From assembly GCA_963576735.1 (NCBI GenBank), contig OY755198.1, positions 1-64,000 of the forward strand: a stretch of DNA of 64,000 nucleotides, given 5' to 3'. This stretch comes from Bedellia somnulentella (Eukaryota > Arthropoda > Insecta > Lepidoptera > Bedelliidae). The notes beneath the pieces were generated by a model. It was not told the DNA's origin. It saw nothing but the letters and a program-made list of their open reading frames with translations, and did no database searches. Position 1 is the stretch's first letter. Each line of letters starts with the position of its first letter. Both the position numbers and the translations under genes were made by a program. Below, in pieces: positions 21,701 through 47,164 of this stretch.

Positions 21701-22151
21701 AGAAACTAAAGTAAATAATACTGTGCGACATAAAAGTTTCAAGACAATACCGTAAGAAAACATTAACTGAAACTTTGCAATATATCAATACATCTATTTA
21801 TAATTATAATCGGATTAAAATCAAAAAGTGCATACAACTAAAAATAAAAATATAATTTGTTTCGGAATGTTAAGAAAAGTAATCAATAACAACTAGTAAA
21901 AAACTTAATAAATTACACGAAAATATCTTTGCTTTTCTAATTTAATATTTTAAGGGTCGTAACTAAACAAATCTGAGAAAAATAAAACCTTTTTAAATAC
22001 TTATAAACACCAAATATGTAACAAAGAAAAGGTCAATTACCCCAGTTGCATATATAAAAAAAAAGTAATCACAATACAATAAAGGCAAATGTAACCACTA
22101 ACCATTCTCCGTGTACCAGCTACCGGCATGAGAAGCATTGCGACACGACAT
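6607..22151 (-). CDS. MEMO1: MEMO1 (mediator of cell motility 1), complete gene, 9 coding exons
   Basis: Exons on the minus strand: 22151-22103, 17269-17188, 15105-15037, 13891-13779, 12715-12604, 11214-11149, 9475-9322, 7693-7589 and 6744-6607. All junctions are GT/AG, the phases close, and the sum is 888 nt (295 aa; human MEMO1 is 297). The protein opens [14 protein letters not shown] and ends in the family signature YAQSSQC...QDSSVSYA. The residues equivalent to the human metal-site trio H49, H81 and C244 are H45 ([10 protein letters not shown]), H77 (GPSHHV) and C240 (TICGRHPIG). The SSDFCHWG motif is at about 183-190. MEMO family proteins are cytosolic, resemble a dioxygenase fold, act in microtubule and motility signalling, and have been reported to bind iron or copper. 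A second gene lies inside intron 1. The start is the only ATG fitting the conserved N-terminus. A possible poly(A) signal (TTTATT on plus, 6326-6331) lies in repeat DNA. Identification is by recalled family sequence. Confidence 0.93.
6790..6930 (-). mobile_element. SINE-C, rearranged
   Basis: Contains the inverted tail AAAGGAAAGAAAAATTTCGA and CACAGGCGGG followed by A10, then the 5' block (inverted) with AATCCCCACATTAGGTTTTC. The head is deleted. It lies right next to MEMO1 exon 9. Confidence 0.6.
6953..7190 (-). mobile_element. SINE-A
   Basis: Complete inverted copy between MEMO1 exons 8 and 9. Confidence 0.75.
7421..7567 (+). mobile_element. SINE-A, 5'-truncated
   Basis: Starts GGGCGATGCGGTTGGAGACC; the tail reaches to 22 bp from the MEMO1 exon 8 donor. 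Confidence 0.7.
7589..7693 (-). CDS. MEMO1: MEMO1 exon 8
   Basis: 105 nt, phase 0 at both ends, CTCAG acceptor and GTATTA donor. Encodes [20 protein letters not shown] and then [15 protein letters not shown], carrying C240. SINE-A copies flank it on both sides within about 100 bp. Confidence 0.9.
7773..8025 (-). mobile_element. SINE-A
   Basis: Complete inverted copy in MEMO1 intron 7, 80 bp before the exon 8 acceptor. Confidence 0.75.
8118..8373 (+). mobile_element. Non-autonomous Helitron
   Basis: 256 bp, A|TCTTATTAATATT...GTCGGGTCAGCTAG|T, same 3' hairpin family (ACAG / CTGT) as 30607-30842. An inverted copy of its first 25 bp follows at 8416-8441. Confidence 0.8.
8642..8888 (+). mobile_element. 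SINE-A
   Basis: Complete, with a small duplication in the first 30 bp (TAGAATAACTTAGAATAAC). Confidence 0.75.
8975..9243 (-). mobile_element. SINE-B, minus, head missing
   Basis: Starts with inverted tail CATAACATAACATAAACG and ends at ACCACACATATG. MEMO1 intron 7. Confidence 0.7.
9322..9475 (-). CDS. MEMO1: MEMO1 exon 7
   Basis: 154 nt, CAG acceptor and GTGAGG donor. Encodes [20 protein letters not shown] and then [11 protein letters not shown], ending IEWLDRQ. A SINE-A copy begins within about 15 bp of the acceptor. Confidence 0.9.
9486..9733 (-). mobile_element. SINE-A
   Basis: Complete inverted copy starting 10 bp upstream of the MEMO1 exon 7 acceptor. Confidence 0.75.
9771..9945 (-). 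repeat. Repeat F copy 1
   Basis: Shares ATACCGCGATGTAGGATATG, GAGTGAGACGCTGCTATGTG and ATATACTGGCCAGT with 27470-27600 in opposite orientation; the middle differs by an indel. Confidence 0.6.
10341..10573 (+). mobile_element. SINE-A
   Basis: Complete except for a deletion before the tail (GGGCTATATGTAGAGTATAT). Confidence 0.7.
10640..10696 (+). mobile_element. Helitron 3' end fragment
   Basis: ACGCTACCCGTGCGAAGCTG then GGCCGATCCACTAG|T, a common lepidopteran Helitron 3' terminus. The 5' part is missing. Confidence 0.5.
10765..11130 (-). mobile_element. LINE ORF2 3' end with TATG tail (minus)
   Basis: On the minus strand: [20 protein letters not shown] then ...HTWTKL and, in shifted frames, the [10 protein letters not shown] and [10 protein letters not shown] blocks. 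It ends GGCGTCAGTATATGTATG followed by TATG repeats. Frameshifted and 5'-truncated. Confidence 0.7.
11149..11214 (-). CDS. MEMO1: MEMO1 exon 6
   Basis: 66 nt, TTTCAG acceptor and GTAAGT donor. Encodes [20 protein letters not shown]. Its donor directly abuts a LINE 3' fragment. Confidence 0.9.
11311..11806. mobile_element. TIR element in MEMO1 intron 6
   Basis: About 496 bp with near-perfect inverted ends AATTCGGTATGCAAAGTTTT. The AT-rich interior has no ORF. The target duplication may be AATT but cannot be separated from the repeat. Confidence 0.65.
11939..12177 (+). mobile_element. SINE-A
   Basis: Complete; tail reduced to GAGCATATAT. Followed by a SINE-B. Confidence 0.75.
12222..12576 (+). 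mobile_element. SINE-B, nearly complete
   Basis: Head CGTGATAGCTCAATGGGTAG (A box) and GTGTTCAAATCCCGGGTC (B box) with a small head deletion; tail TTATGTTATATATG. Abuts MEMO1 exon 5. Confidence 0.7.
12604..12715 (-). CDS. MEMO1: MEMO1 exon 5
   Basis: 112 nt, TTCCAG acceptor and GTGAGT donor. Encodes the segment containing [18 protein letters not shown], nearly identical to the human family sequence. Confidence 0.9.
12850..13030 (+). mobile_element. SINE-C, plus, with tRNA-like head 12931-13002
   Basis: 72-nt head with 7-bp acceptor-like pairing (GACACGG / CCTGTGTC), D-stem GCTC/GAGC, perfect T-arm GCGGGTTCGATTCCCGC, A box TAGCTCAATTGG and B box GGTTCGATTCC. The anticodon stem is shifted (4 bp, 8-nt loop). 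Common flanks TTCGCGCTGGCAGCCATT and AAATTTTTCTTTCCTTTATT mark it as a SINE. Confidence 0.75.
13050..13104 (-). mobile_element. SINE-B fragment
   Basis: AGAAGTACTAATACTTCTAA then ACATCACGTGACA, from the 3' half of the element, inverted. Confidence 0.5.
13570..13735 (-). mobile_element. SINE-C, minus, tRNA-like head 13605-13676
   Basis: The head is identical to 12931-13002. Its 5' part adds GTTCATGAAAACCTCATGTG. It forms an inverted pair with 12850-13030 inside MEMO1 intron 4. Confidence 0.75.
13779..13891 (-). CDS. MEMO1: MEMO1 exon 4
   Basis: 113 nt, TAG acceptor and GTAAGT donor. Encodes [19 protein letters not shown] and onward to TIDKQ, carrying H77. A partial copy of its 5' end plus the adjoining intron lies about 270 bp away at 14148-14215. 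Confidence 0.9.
13922..14146. mobile_element. SINE-A foldback of two partial copies
   Basis: 13925-14035 inverted, 14036-14146 direct. It lies between exon 4 of MEMO1 and its partial copy. Confidence 0.6.
14148..14215 (-). pseudogene. Partial copy of MEMO1 exon 4 5' end plus acceptor intron
   Basis: Matches 13855-13920 (exon 4 start GGACCCAGGATGAAGATGCG and the following intron, ATATG..CATGTTAA) with a few changes. It is truncated in the exon and has no donor. Foldback SINE-A debris fills the space between the two copies. Confidence 0.75.
14224..14361. mobile_element. Tourist-like MITE in MEMO1 intron 3
   Basis: 138 bp, flanked by TAA on both sides. Terminal inverted repeats of about 35 bp begin CGCCCGATTTCTGAATTGAG with one mismatch. 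A TAA duplication is the PIF/Harbinger hallmark. Confidence 0.8.
14465..14709 (+). mobile_element. SINE-A
   Basis: Complete copy, MEMO1 intron 3. Confidence 0.75.
14778..15027. mobile_element. SINE-A foldback of two partial copies
   Basis: 14778-14885 inverted, 14905-15027 direct (AAACATTTATTTTACTATC to GGCGTCAGTACATGTATG). Ends 10 bp before MEMO1 exon 3. Confidence 0.55.
15037..15105 (-). CDS. MEMO1: MEMO1 exon 3
   Basis: 69 nt, CAG acceptor and GTAAGT donor. Encodes [17 protein letters not shown] and following residues, including the first metal-site histidine (H45). Flanked closely by SINE-A and LINE debris. Confidence 0.9.
15150..15475 (-). mobile_element. LINE ORF2 3' end with TATG tail (minus)
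   Basis: Encodes [40 protein letters not shown] and [18 protein letters not shown]; tail GGCGTGAGTATATGTATG. It lies head to head with a plus-strand copy of the same 3' end. Confidence 0.75.
15478..16038 (+). mobile_element. LINE ORF2 C-terminal fragment with TATG tail (plus)
   Basis: The frame at 15559-15933 reads [58 protein letters not shown] and [13 protein letters not shown], continuing past a TAG to [12 protein letters not shown]. It ends GGCGTGAGTATATGTATGCA. It is the longest copy of this LINE here. Confidence 0.75.
16133..16327 (-). mobile_element. SINE-A, 5'-truncated
   Basis: Inverted; lost its first 60 bp. Confidence 0.7.
16380..16545 (-). mobile_element. SINE-B, minus, diverged fragment
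   Basis: ACATCACATGCCGTTTTCAC ... GGTTTCCTCGCGATTC, an older copy. Confidence 0.55.
16601..17038. mobile_element. MITE with GGCTATTTGAC ends (copy 1)
   Basis: 438 bp, TA|GGCTATTTGACT...AGTCAAATAGCC|TA. TA duplications fit a mariner/Tc1-like MITE. It contains TGACGTCA-like motifs. Confidence 0.7.
17036..17132 (+). mobile_element. SINE-C, 5'-truncated
   Basis: Starts within the D-arm (GGCACAGCGACGGGAGCG) and retains the B box GGTTCGATCCC and the ATTTTTCTTTCCTCTATTTA tail. Its left end is the end of a MITE. Confidence 0.65.
17188..17269 (-). CDS. MEMO1: MEMO1 exon 2
   Basis: 82 nt between a TTTCAG acceptor and a GTGAGT donor. Encodes the segment ending GPARAIIAP, matching the human RPARAIIAP stretch. 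Phase 1 in, phase 2 out. Confidence 0.9.
17296..17530 (+). mobile_element. SINE-A
   Basis: Complete; starts about 27 bp from the MEMO1 exon 2 acceptor. Confidence 0.75.
18040..18156 (+). mobile_element. SINE-A, 3' half
   Basis: GCAGTTGGCGATCCGTCACC to ATATATGTATG, diverged. Confidence 0.55.
18268..18710. mobile_element. MITE with GGCTATTTGAC ends (copy 2)
   Basis: 443 bp, GGCTATTTGAC...GTCAAATAGCC|TA; the left TA is degraded. The interior is diverged from copy 1 but shares TGACGTCA motifs. Confidence 0.65.
18835..18960 (+). mobile_element. LINE remnant plus unassigned repeat
   Basis: AGAGCATGTATGAAAAGATT matches the LINE C-terminal coding region. It is followed by a GCGCTGACTGAAAATCAGTG block reminiscent of insect retroelement 3' regions, then an AT-rich stretch ending near 19205 in an A-run. 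Confidence 0.45.
19425..19884 (-). CDS. Nested coiled-coil gene exon 2
   Basis: 460 nt including the stop. Acceptor TTTGCAG. Starts [18 protein letters not shown] and ends DVTPRDSC after an Asp-rich stretch. One base completes the Arg codon begun in exon 1. Confidence 0.75.
19425..21600 (-). CDS. Coiled-coil protein nested in MEMO1 intron 1; possible HAUS8/Dgt4-like augmin subunit
   Basis: Two exons, 21600-21173 (428 nt) and 19884-19425 (460 nt). They join through a GTATGT donor and a TTTGCAG acceptor with matching phase (2), giving 295 aa. Residues 1-60 are basic and Ser/Thr/Pro-rich ([20 protein letters not shown]...), as in a disordered microtubule-binding tail. From about 70 to 270 the sequence is heptad-like and highly charged, typical of coiled coil. 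The C-terminus is acidic ([12 protein letters not shown]). A basic tail before a coiled coil is the layout of augmin subunit HAUS8 (Dgt4 in flies), so that is my tentative guess; no diagnostic motif is visible and another coiled-coil family is possible. The reading frame, clean splice site and codon structure support a real gene. It is on the same strand as its host MEMO1. Its intron holds SINE-A copies and a LINE remnant. Confidence 0.72.
19993..20230 (-). mobile_element. SINE-A
   Basis: Inverted, internal loss of the TCTGGCTACC block; in the nested gene intron. Confidence 0.7.
20304..20660 (+). mobile_element. SINE-A, complete copy plus a second 3' piece
   Basis: 20304-20556 complete but diverged; 20557-20660 restarts at TTGGGCAATGTGGCTAGAGA directly in the tail repeats. 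Confidence 0.65.
20860..21150 (+). mobile_element. Degenerate LINE 3' end (plus)
   Basis: Recognisable by TTGGACCAAATAGAGTGTGC, GCATGAAAAGATTGATGGAT and ATGGGAAAAAATGGTGTAAG; older than the copies at 15 kb. It lies in the intron of the nested coiled-coil gene. Confidence 0.6.
21173..21600 (-). CDS. Nested coiled-coil gene exon 1
   Basis: 428 nt from the ATG at 21600 to a GTATGT donor. Encodes the basic N-terminal tail and the first coiled-coil block ending FAVEEK plus two bases of an Arg codon. The upstream 100 bp show no SINE. Confidence 0.75.
22103..22151 (-). CDS. MEMO1: MEMO1 exon 1
   Basis: 49 nt coding, phase 1 at the donor (GTTAGT). Encodes [16 protein letters not shown] plus one base. 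The ATG is 727 bp from the ferrochelatase ATG on the other strand. Confidence 0.9.
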
Positions 22152-22878
22152 TTTAATTCACGAATCAGTCAACACTCCACAACTTAAAGATGAGAAAAGA
22201 AATAATATGTTTAACAAACACAATCTTGACTCTACAGTTTATTAAATTCTATTTTAATGTAGATTGGCTTTATTGTGTTCACCAGAATAAATTCGCCAGT
22301 GTCGAGTGAGTAATATATTTATCACGGGGCGCTGTTGTAAATCATTAGAAAGAATAGCTAGAGCTTCGGAATAATTAATCCCTCAGCCACTTTTGAAAGT
22401 TGTGTGGGAAAAAAATTGTAAAATAAGGGTTTTTGGTGATGGCGGTCTGCAACCGCATCGTCTAATAAACACTTAAAAAGCCCCAATACCCTACGTGTCA
22501 CATCTTACGAACACCCACGGGAAGAAATGGGGTAGTGCTATTCAAAGCCAACACTACACAGCTTAGATACACAGCACTACATAGTAGGCATTAATGCCTT
22601 TGCTTTGTTAATTTCTTGCTCATTGCAAAGATTGTCATGTCTTGTCTGTGATAAAAAAAACAAACTAAGGTGAATTTGTCTACCTCTGTGTGAGTGCTCA
22701 AAAAAATAATCAAAATAAAATATTTTATTTATTTCGGATTGTTTGTTATCGCTTTAGTCGGCAGAAAGTTTTTACTCCTGTGATAAGAATTGTGAATGTT
22801 TTCTTCAAAAGTTATATACTAGACCTATTGCTTCATTTCATTCTTTTTCATCGTCTATTTCAAGCAACATACATTAAA
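22152..22878. promoter_or_regulatory. Divergent intergenic region between MEMO1 and ferrochelatase start codons
   Basis: 727 bp lie between two oppositely oriented start codons, so any promoter for either gene must lie here, unless unseen upstream non-coding exons exist. About 220 bp are a minus-orientation SINE-A (22345-22562). No TATA box or CpG cluster is obvious. The bidirectional promoter role is inferred from geometry. Confidence 0.55.
22345..22562 (-). mobile_element. SINE-A in the MEMO1-ferrochelatase intergenic region
   Basis: Inverted; lacks its TATG tail. Confidence 0.7.
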
Positions 22879-40654
<17,776 letters not shown>

Positions 40655-40860
40655 ATGTATTTATATAGGTTCCAATTTGTATAGGGTTATGTGACACTCC
40701 ATGTGTGTTTCGGAAAATATGTTTTAAAAATGTTTTGGATAATCATTTCAATTAAAATATTATATATAAAATTGGTTTGTCTATATTTTCTTCTTGAACA
40801 TTTACGGTTGTAATAATAGTGAGTATCTACTATTTATATATTTTTTATTTGTTGTTAGGC

Positions 40861-40870
40861 AATAAATAAA
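40861..40870 (+). terminator. Ferrochelatase poly(A) signal
   Basis: Two overlapping AATAAA hexamers (AATAAATAAA) about 210 bp after the stop codon, followed by a GT/T-rich stretch (GTTTATTTGTGTTTAATT). This fits a cleavage and polyadenylation site. Confidence 0.6.
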
Positions 40871-40904
40871 GTTTATTTGTGTTTAATTATTATTATTATT
40901 ATAG

Positions 40905-41075
40905 CCTAATTCATTTCCCACTGCTGGGCAAAGGCCTCACAATTTTGGAAGGCGGCGTAGGGGAAGGCCTAAGAGGAGATGGAGGGACGACCTGGACAGG
41001 TTTGATCCAGGGTGGTGGTGTACAGCCTCAAACAGAGATGTGTGGGCTCAAAATTGTGAGGCCTTCGTGTTTAAT
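40905..41075. mobile_element. LINE 3' fragments in inverted arrangement
   Basis: ATT repeats and CACTGCTGGGCAAAGGCCTC (a common insect LINE 3' end, read inverted) are followed by a plus-strand piece coding GRPKRRWRDDLDRFDPGWW. An 18-bp perfect inverted repeat (AAAGGCCTCACAATTTTG) brackets the coding piece. Confidence 0.55.
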
Positions 41076-41431
41076 AAAGAAACAATTTATTTTGTATAGT
41101 ACTTTTATATCTCATGAAGCAAGCTGTAAAACTGTATACAATATACTACGCACGTCGTTTCATGAAATATTACTACTATAGTAAAACATTATATATTTAA
41201 TATAATTTTATTTCGTTTAATTTTTGGCTTAAGGCTTAGAGACTAAATAGAATAAGATTTGTTGATAAATGCAATAAAAAAACCAGACATGCATTATATT
41301 AAATGATTTAATCGTTGAACGAATGAATGATTTTATTGAGATAGAACTTTTCACATAATGAATGAACGAAACGGTGAATTAATGGTTTAGAGCTATGTAT
41401 TAAATATTTTTCCTATAACAAGACAGAAATT

Positions 41432-41672
41432 GCCGTGTAGTGCCGGCTTAGAATGTCGCTACCCCTTTCTACCCACGGGTGTCGTAAGAGGCGACTAAGG
41501 GTATTTATTGGATTTTTGGGCGATGCGGTTGGAGACCCATCACCAAAAACCTTTATTTTACCGCTTTTTCCCTACTTAACTTCCAAAAGTGGCTGAGGAA
41601 TTTATAATTCCTTGGCTCTGGCTACCCCTTCTAGGGAATTATAGCCGTGAGTATATGTATGTATGTATGTAA
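41432..41672 (+). mobile_element. SINE-A
   Basis: Complete copy of the GTCGTAAGAGGCGAC subtype. Confidence 0.75.
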
Positions 41673-41674
41673 GA

Positions 41675-42184
41675 CAGAAATCGTTTGTTGTATTGCATAC
41701 TAACTAGCAGTACAATTCAAAAGTAACTTTAATATATAAATCAATTAATTCTACACTTAACTTTTGCTTGCTTTTACAAAATGGCTATGAAGTCCAGTTT
41801 GCTCAGCCAACAACTAATTTTTAACTACAATGTATCTAAAGGACAAAAAAATACAATAATTATTCATTCATTAATTTGAGGGGTTCTGTGTCACACACAA
41901 TGTTTTATTATTTTGTTGATCTTTCATTGAGGGATATTTGAGGAATCTCTGGCTTCCAGATTTTTGCATTTGCTGTCCGAATGAGTCGTATTTGATGGTG
42001 TTGGTAGCTACTAATACTGCCTAATGCATTTTACCGTAGTTTTTACTAGATGTATATATTTTACTTGTAAAGTGTTGTTATTTGAATAAACTTGTTTTTT
42101 ATATGTTGTTTCTTATTTTACTACTGAATCAGTGTGTGAATCATTGCAATTATACTGCCAGTCAGTAAGCCTGTGATGTTTTTA
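41675..42184. other. No feature recognised
   Basis: Unique-looking AT-rich DNA between SINEs, no coding signal. Confidence 0.5.
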
Positions 42185-42434
42185 TACATACATATACATA
42201 CATACATACATATACTCACGGCTATAAATACCTAGAAGGGGTAGCCAGAGCTAAGAAACTAGAAGTTCCTCAGCCACTTTTGGAAAGTTGAGTGGGGAAA
42301 AGATGGCAAAATAAAGGTTATTGGTGATGGGTCTCCAACCGCATCGCCCAAAATCCCCAATACCGTTAGTCGCCTCTTACGTACACCCACCGGAAGAAAT
42401 GGGGTAGTGCTATTCTAAGCCGACACTACACAGC
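42185..42434 (-). mobile_element. SINE-A
   Basis: Complete inverted copy. Confidence 0.75.
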
Positions 42435-42475
42435 AATATACTCACGCCATTAGTTCCCATTGGGGTAGGCATAGA
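42435..42475 (-). mobile_element. LINE tail fragment (minus)
   Basis: Reads TATACTCACGCCATTAGTTC then CCATTGGGGTAGGCA, the inverted LINE 3' end, fused to the end of a SINE-A copy. Confidence 0.55.
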
Positions 42476-42572
42476 GTGATGGGTTTCGTATTAGCAATTA
42501 TAGGTAAGCGAAGAGATATTTCTAGCATGTAGATTTTTTAAGACGAAAAAACAAAACGTAACTAGATGTAGC

Positions 42573-42890
42573 AACCGTGACAGCTCAGTGGGTATAACAT
42601 CGCTTATCGTGCAGGCAGACCATGTGGGTTCAAATCTCGGTCCGGCATACATGAATTTGTCTTTTCTAAGGACATATGTGTGGTTAATTTATCATGGTTG
42701 TTAACGGTGAGGGAAAACATAGTGAGGAAACCCACATGGCTGAGTTGAACTTTGTCATGTGTCAGTGTATTCGTACAAAACGGCGATAGGCCTGCCCCCT
42801 ATCACGTGAGTACACTGTCCAAGCAAAACTGCTCTGAACACCAGGTGGCAACATCTGGACACTGTCACGTGATCTTTAGAAGTATTCTGT
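42573..42890 (+). mobile_element. SINE-B, plus
   Basis: Head AACCGTGACAGCTCAGTGGG and GGGTTCAAATCTCGG; truncated at AGAAGTATTCTG. Confidence 0.65.
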
Positions 42891-43246
42891 TAAGAAGTGT
42901 CATTCTGTTTACGTTTGTGTGTGTTAATTTGCCAAATAAATGTCTTTTATTATTATTAGTACATCTATCACACCTTTGTTGAGTTGAGTATTTATTAAAA
43001 AAATAATTTCAGTAAAAACGTGATTTTAAAAGAAAGAAATTGGTTGATAAAAATATGATAAAATATTGATTATAAAATAAACGTGAGAGATTCATCGTAT
43101 GTCTATCATTGTGCCAGCTACCTTACTTATGCTGATCCTAGCACGGTTCCTTCCTACTATCTTAATGTGTTTTAAATAGGTATTGACAAGACTGGTATAT
43201 GTTGTCAAGGTTTAAATTGTTATAAAAAGTCTGAAATAACGACTGA

Positions 43247-43538
43247 AACATACATACATACATACATATACTCATGGCTGCAAAATAGATGCTCATGGCT
43301 CATGCTCATGGCTGCTAGAAGGGGTAGCCAGAGCTAAGGAATTAGAAATTCCTCAGCCACTTTTGGAAAAAAGTGGCTGGAAAGTGGGGAAAAGATGGTA
43401 AAAATAAAGGATGTTGGTGATGGGTCTCCAACCGCATCGCCCAAAAATCCCTTAAAAGCCCCAATACCGTTAGTCGCCTCTTACGTACAACCATCGGCAG
43501 AAACGGGGTAGTGCTATTCTAAGCCGACACTACACGGC
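43247..43538 (-). mobile_element. SINE-A with internal duplications
   Basis: Inverted; CTCATGGCTG is repeated three times in the tail region and AAAAGTGGCTGGAAAGTGG is duplicated. Confidence 0.7.
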
Positions 43539-43551
43539 AAAGTATTAGATT

Positions 43552-43914
43552 TAAACCTAACATAAACGTTCACGCCGAATATCCCCGAAGGGGTTGGCAG
43601 AGGTACTAATACTTCTGAACATCACGTGACTTTGTCACCTGGTGTTCAGAGTACCCACGTTTTGCATGGACAGTGTACTCACGTGATAGGGGGCAGGCCT
43701 ATCGCCGTTTTGTACGAATACACTGTCACATGACTAAGTACAACTCAGCCATGTGGGTTTCCTCACGATGTTTTCCCTCACCGTTAACAACCATGATAAA
43801 TTAACCACACATATGTCTTTAGAAAAGACAAATTGGTGTAGGCCCGACCCAGGATTTGAACACTAGTCGTTTGCACGATAACCGAGTGTTCTACCCACTG
43901 GGCTATCACGGTTG
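43552..43914 (-). mobile_element. SINE-B, minus, complete
   Basis: From the ACATAAACGTTCACGCCG tail to head GGGCTATCACGG. It is a good reference copy of the common subfamily. Confidence 0.75.
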
Positions 43915-44179
43915 GTTGGATTGGCTAGATTTAAAGTAAGTAATATTATATTAAAGAATAAATTGGTGATGGGTATTTCAATTCTATTTACTATAAATCC
44001 TAAAGAGGGTAGCCAGAGTTGGTAATAATAAAATATTGTTTTAGTAGGAGGATCTACAGCCACATAAATAATAAATAAATATATACGGACATATTATACA
44101 CAGATTAAGTTAGCCCCAAACTAAATATAACTTGTTTTTTGGGATACTAACTCAACGATATATTTAATATTATATAATA

Positions 44180-44490
44180 CATAACATAACATAAACGTTC
44201 ACGCCGTTTATCCCCGAAGGGGTTGGCAGAGGTACCCATACTCCTGAACTCACATGGCAAGCGCCATCTAGTTTCCAGAGAAGGTACCCACGTTTTGCTT
44301 AGACAGTGTACTCACGTGATAGGGGGCAGGCCTATCGCCGTTTTGTACGAATACACTGTCACATGACTAAGTATAACTCAGCCATGTGGGTTTCCTCACG
44401 ATGTTTTCCCTCACCGTTAGCAACCATGATAAATGAACCACACATATGACTTTAGAAAAGACAAATTGGTGTAGGCCCGACCCGGGATTT
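44180..44490 (-). mobile_element. SINE-B, minus, head truncated
   Basis: Second member of the CATGGCAAGCGCCATCTAG subfamily; ends at GACCCGGGATTT. Confidence 0.7.
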
Positions 44491-45164
44491 ACTTCGCCAT
44501 TTATGAACCGATTTAGATTATTATTTTTTTATTCGAAAGAAGATACTCCCGGATTGGTACCATGATGAGGATATCAGGGTCTGATGATGGGATCCTGGAG
44601 AAATCGAGGGGAACCCTCAAATTTTATAGGCAAATGTACTGCGTTTTACATATTTTCTGAACTTATATTGGCATTTGCTCCTAAAAATCATATTGTTATG
44701 CTGCTGAGCTGATGATGGAAGGTTCGGCTCCTCAATCACTAGGAGTTAGGAAACAGTTCTTTCAACATTATATCATGGTATACCATCTCATACAAAATGT
44801 TTTTAGTTACCTCTTCGCTCAATAGATGGAGTTAAGATATAGTCGACTTTTAAAATAAAAACTTAAAGTGGCTAATAATCGTTTAAAAAGCCAAAAGACA
44901 GTTAGATAAATATAACATGGTAATTTATTTTGTCACTTAATACCATAAAACATAAATTATTACAATTAGAAGCAAAATATAAAAAAACTGTATTTTCGTT
45001 TTTATGAAATTGTATTCCCAAATGATTATTGTAGAACTACATCTATTTAACTAAAATGTTTAGTGATTTCAACTACTGACAATAGATGGCGCCAAATTGA
45101 GATGGTGTTTATTGACGTATCTTACTTGTTTTGATTTGCGTCCACCCAAGTAATCGAATTGGTG
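44491..45164. other. No feature recognised
   Basis: No gene or repeat family seen. GATACTCCCGGATTGGTACC and GATGATGGGATCC look repeat-like but occur only partly elsewhere (48150). Confidence 0.4.
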
Positions 45165-45275
45165 ATAATTGTCGACTTAAAATAACACTACCCTATTACT
45201 ACTCGTGGGTGATTGCAAGAGGCGACTCACGTCACGGGGTATAGGGGTTTTTTAAGTGATTTTAATTTTTTAACG
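45165..45275 (+). mobile_element. SINE-A, 5' half
   Basis: GTCGACTTAAAATAACACTA ... TTTTTTAAGTGATTTT. Confidence 0.55.
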
Positions 45276-45289
45276 ACCTCGGCGTACAC

Positions 45290-45415
45290 GTTTGGACCAA
45301 AAAGAGACTGTGCTTAAAAAGACAAGTGTCCCAAGTTTGCCATGGCCGTACAAAGTGGCGATCGATAGTCTCTAACTATCCCAATGTGAACTTACGGCGT
45401 GAGAATATACATGTA
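45290..45415 (+). mobile_element. Degenerate LINE 3' end (plus)
   Basis: Contains AAGTGGCGATCGATAGTCTC and GGCGTGAGAATATACATG. Preceded directly by a truncated SINE-A. Confidence 0.6.
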
Positions 45416-45477
45416 ATTTTAATTCCTGCCGCATCGCTCAAAAATGACCTTGTTCCAATTCTTATCACTATTTTTTA

Positions 45478-45733
45478 GCCGTGTAGTGTCGGCTTAGAAT
45501 GTCGCTACCCCATTTCTTCCGATGGCTGAACGTAAGGGGCGACTTACGGTATTGGGGCTTTTAAGGGATTTTTGGAGGCCCATCACTAACGATAATTTAT
45601 TTATACCATAATATAATTATAATAAATAATTTTTCTCCCCTATCAACTTTTAAATGTGACTGAGGAGTTTCTAGCTCTGAAGCTCTGGCTACCCCTTCTT
45701 GGGATTTATAGCCGTGAGTATATGTATGTATGT
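45478..45733 (+). mobile_element. SINE-A
   Basis: Nearly complete; followed by a SINE-B 3' scrap (45785-45834) and a second SINE-A 3' end (45850-45930). Confidence 0.65.
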
Positions 45734-46129
45734 TATTTTTATATCTGTTAGTACTTTGTTGTAGAAAGTTGATTTTTAGTGTAAGTACCCCTGCCCGCAC
45801 TACCGTCGGGGATTTGCGGTGTGAACGTTTGAATCAATATTAATAACTCAGTGATTGACTTTTTCGAAGCTTTGGCTACCCCTTCTAGGGATTTATAGTC
45901 GTAAGTATATTTATGTATGTAATAATGTTTTTTTTTTAAAACAGCCAGGTATACAGCATTTTGCATGATGATTAAACAATGAGATTTATATTTTCTGTTA
46001 CTCCAACGGTATGAGAAATAATAATAATCACGCAAGATTGATAAATACTTTTTACAAATAGGATAAGTATTCAGTACTGAAGGTGTAGCGCGTAGGTACC
46101 TAGATAAAATAAAATTAGTAGTTTAATGA

Positions 46130-46370
46130 CGGCTTAGTAGCTCAGTGGGTAGAACACTGCTTATCTTGCAGACGACTAGTTTTCTAACCCTGGGACATTG
46201 TATTTGTACAATACGGCGATGGGCCTGTCCCCTCACGTGAGTACACTGTCCGAGCATAACGTGGGTACTCTGAACACCCGGTGACAATGTCACGTGAATA
46301 TCGGAAGTATTGATACCACTGCCGACCCCGTTCGGGGATATTCGGCGTTAACGTTTGAGTTGGAGTTAAA
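46130..46370 (+). mobile_element. SINE-B, plus, internally deleted
   Basis: Head TAGTAGCTCAGTGGGTAGAA joined to TGTATTTGTACAATACGG, with a deletion of the middle. Confidence 0.6.
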
Positions 46371-46571
46371 TGTCCGTATGATTGCAGTTGAAACCAGCTA
46401 TAGATTTTTTTTAATACTTCTCTAATAATACTTTCAACATTTTCAAATTATTAGCCGCTTTATGTGGAGAATAGATTATAAAAGAACCATTAATTTTGGA
46501 AATGGGTTAACATTCGAGCCACATAACCCAGTAAAATTAATTATAATGTATTATAATATTAAGTGATAGCA

Positions 46572-46938
46572 ACCGTGATAGACCAGTGGGTAGAACACTC
46601 GGTTATCGTGCAAACGACTAGTGTTCAAATCCTGGGTCGGGCCTACACCAATTTGTCTTTTCTAAAGACATATGTGTGGTTAATTTATCGTGGATGTTAA
46701 CGGTGAGGGAAAACATCGTGAGGAAACCCACATGGCTGAGTTGTACTTAGTCATGTGACAGTGTATTCGTACAAAACGGCGATATGCCTGCCCCCTATCA
46801 CGTGAGTACACTGTCCATGCAAAACGTGGGTACTCTGAACAGCAGGTGACAAAGTCACGTGATGTTCAGAAGTATTAGTACCTCTGCCAACCCTTTCGGG
46901 GATATTCGGCGTGAACGTTTATTTTTATGTTATGTTAT
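46572..46938 (+). mobile_element. SINE-B, plus, complete
   Basis: CCGTGATAGACCAGTGGGTA head, GTGTTCAAATCCTGGGTCGG B-box region, tail TTATGTTATG. Confidence 0.75.
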
Positions 46939-47164
46939 AATATTAAATGATACCATTTTGAGCTGACATTTTAGTATAGTAATAACCAGAAGTTTGAATG
47001 CGACAAACCCACAGATGCTTGTGGAATGTCAGCTTGTGGAAGATACATTTTTTTGATTAAATATTTGTGGTCTATCACCACATCGCCAACCAATCAATGA
47101 AATTAAACCCTCCAGCCACAAACTTTATTATATGCCTTTCTAGTTTGCTAAACAACTCAAATCA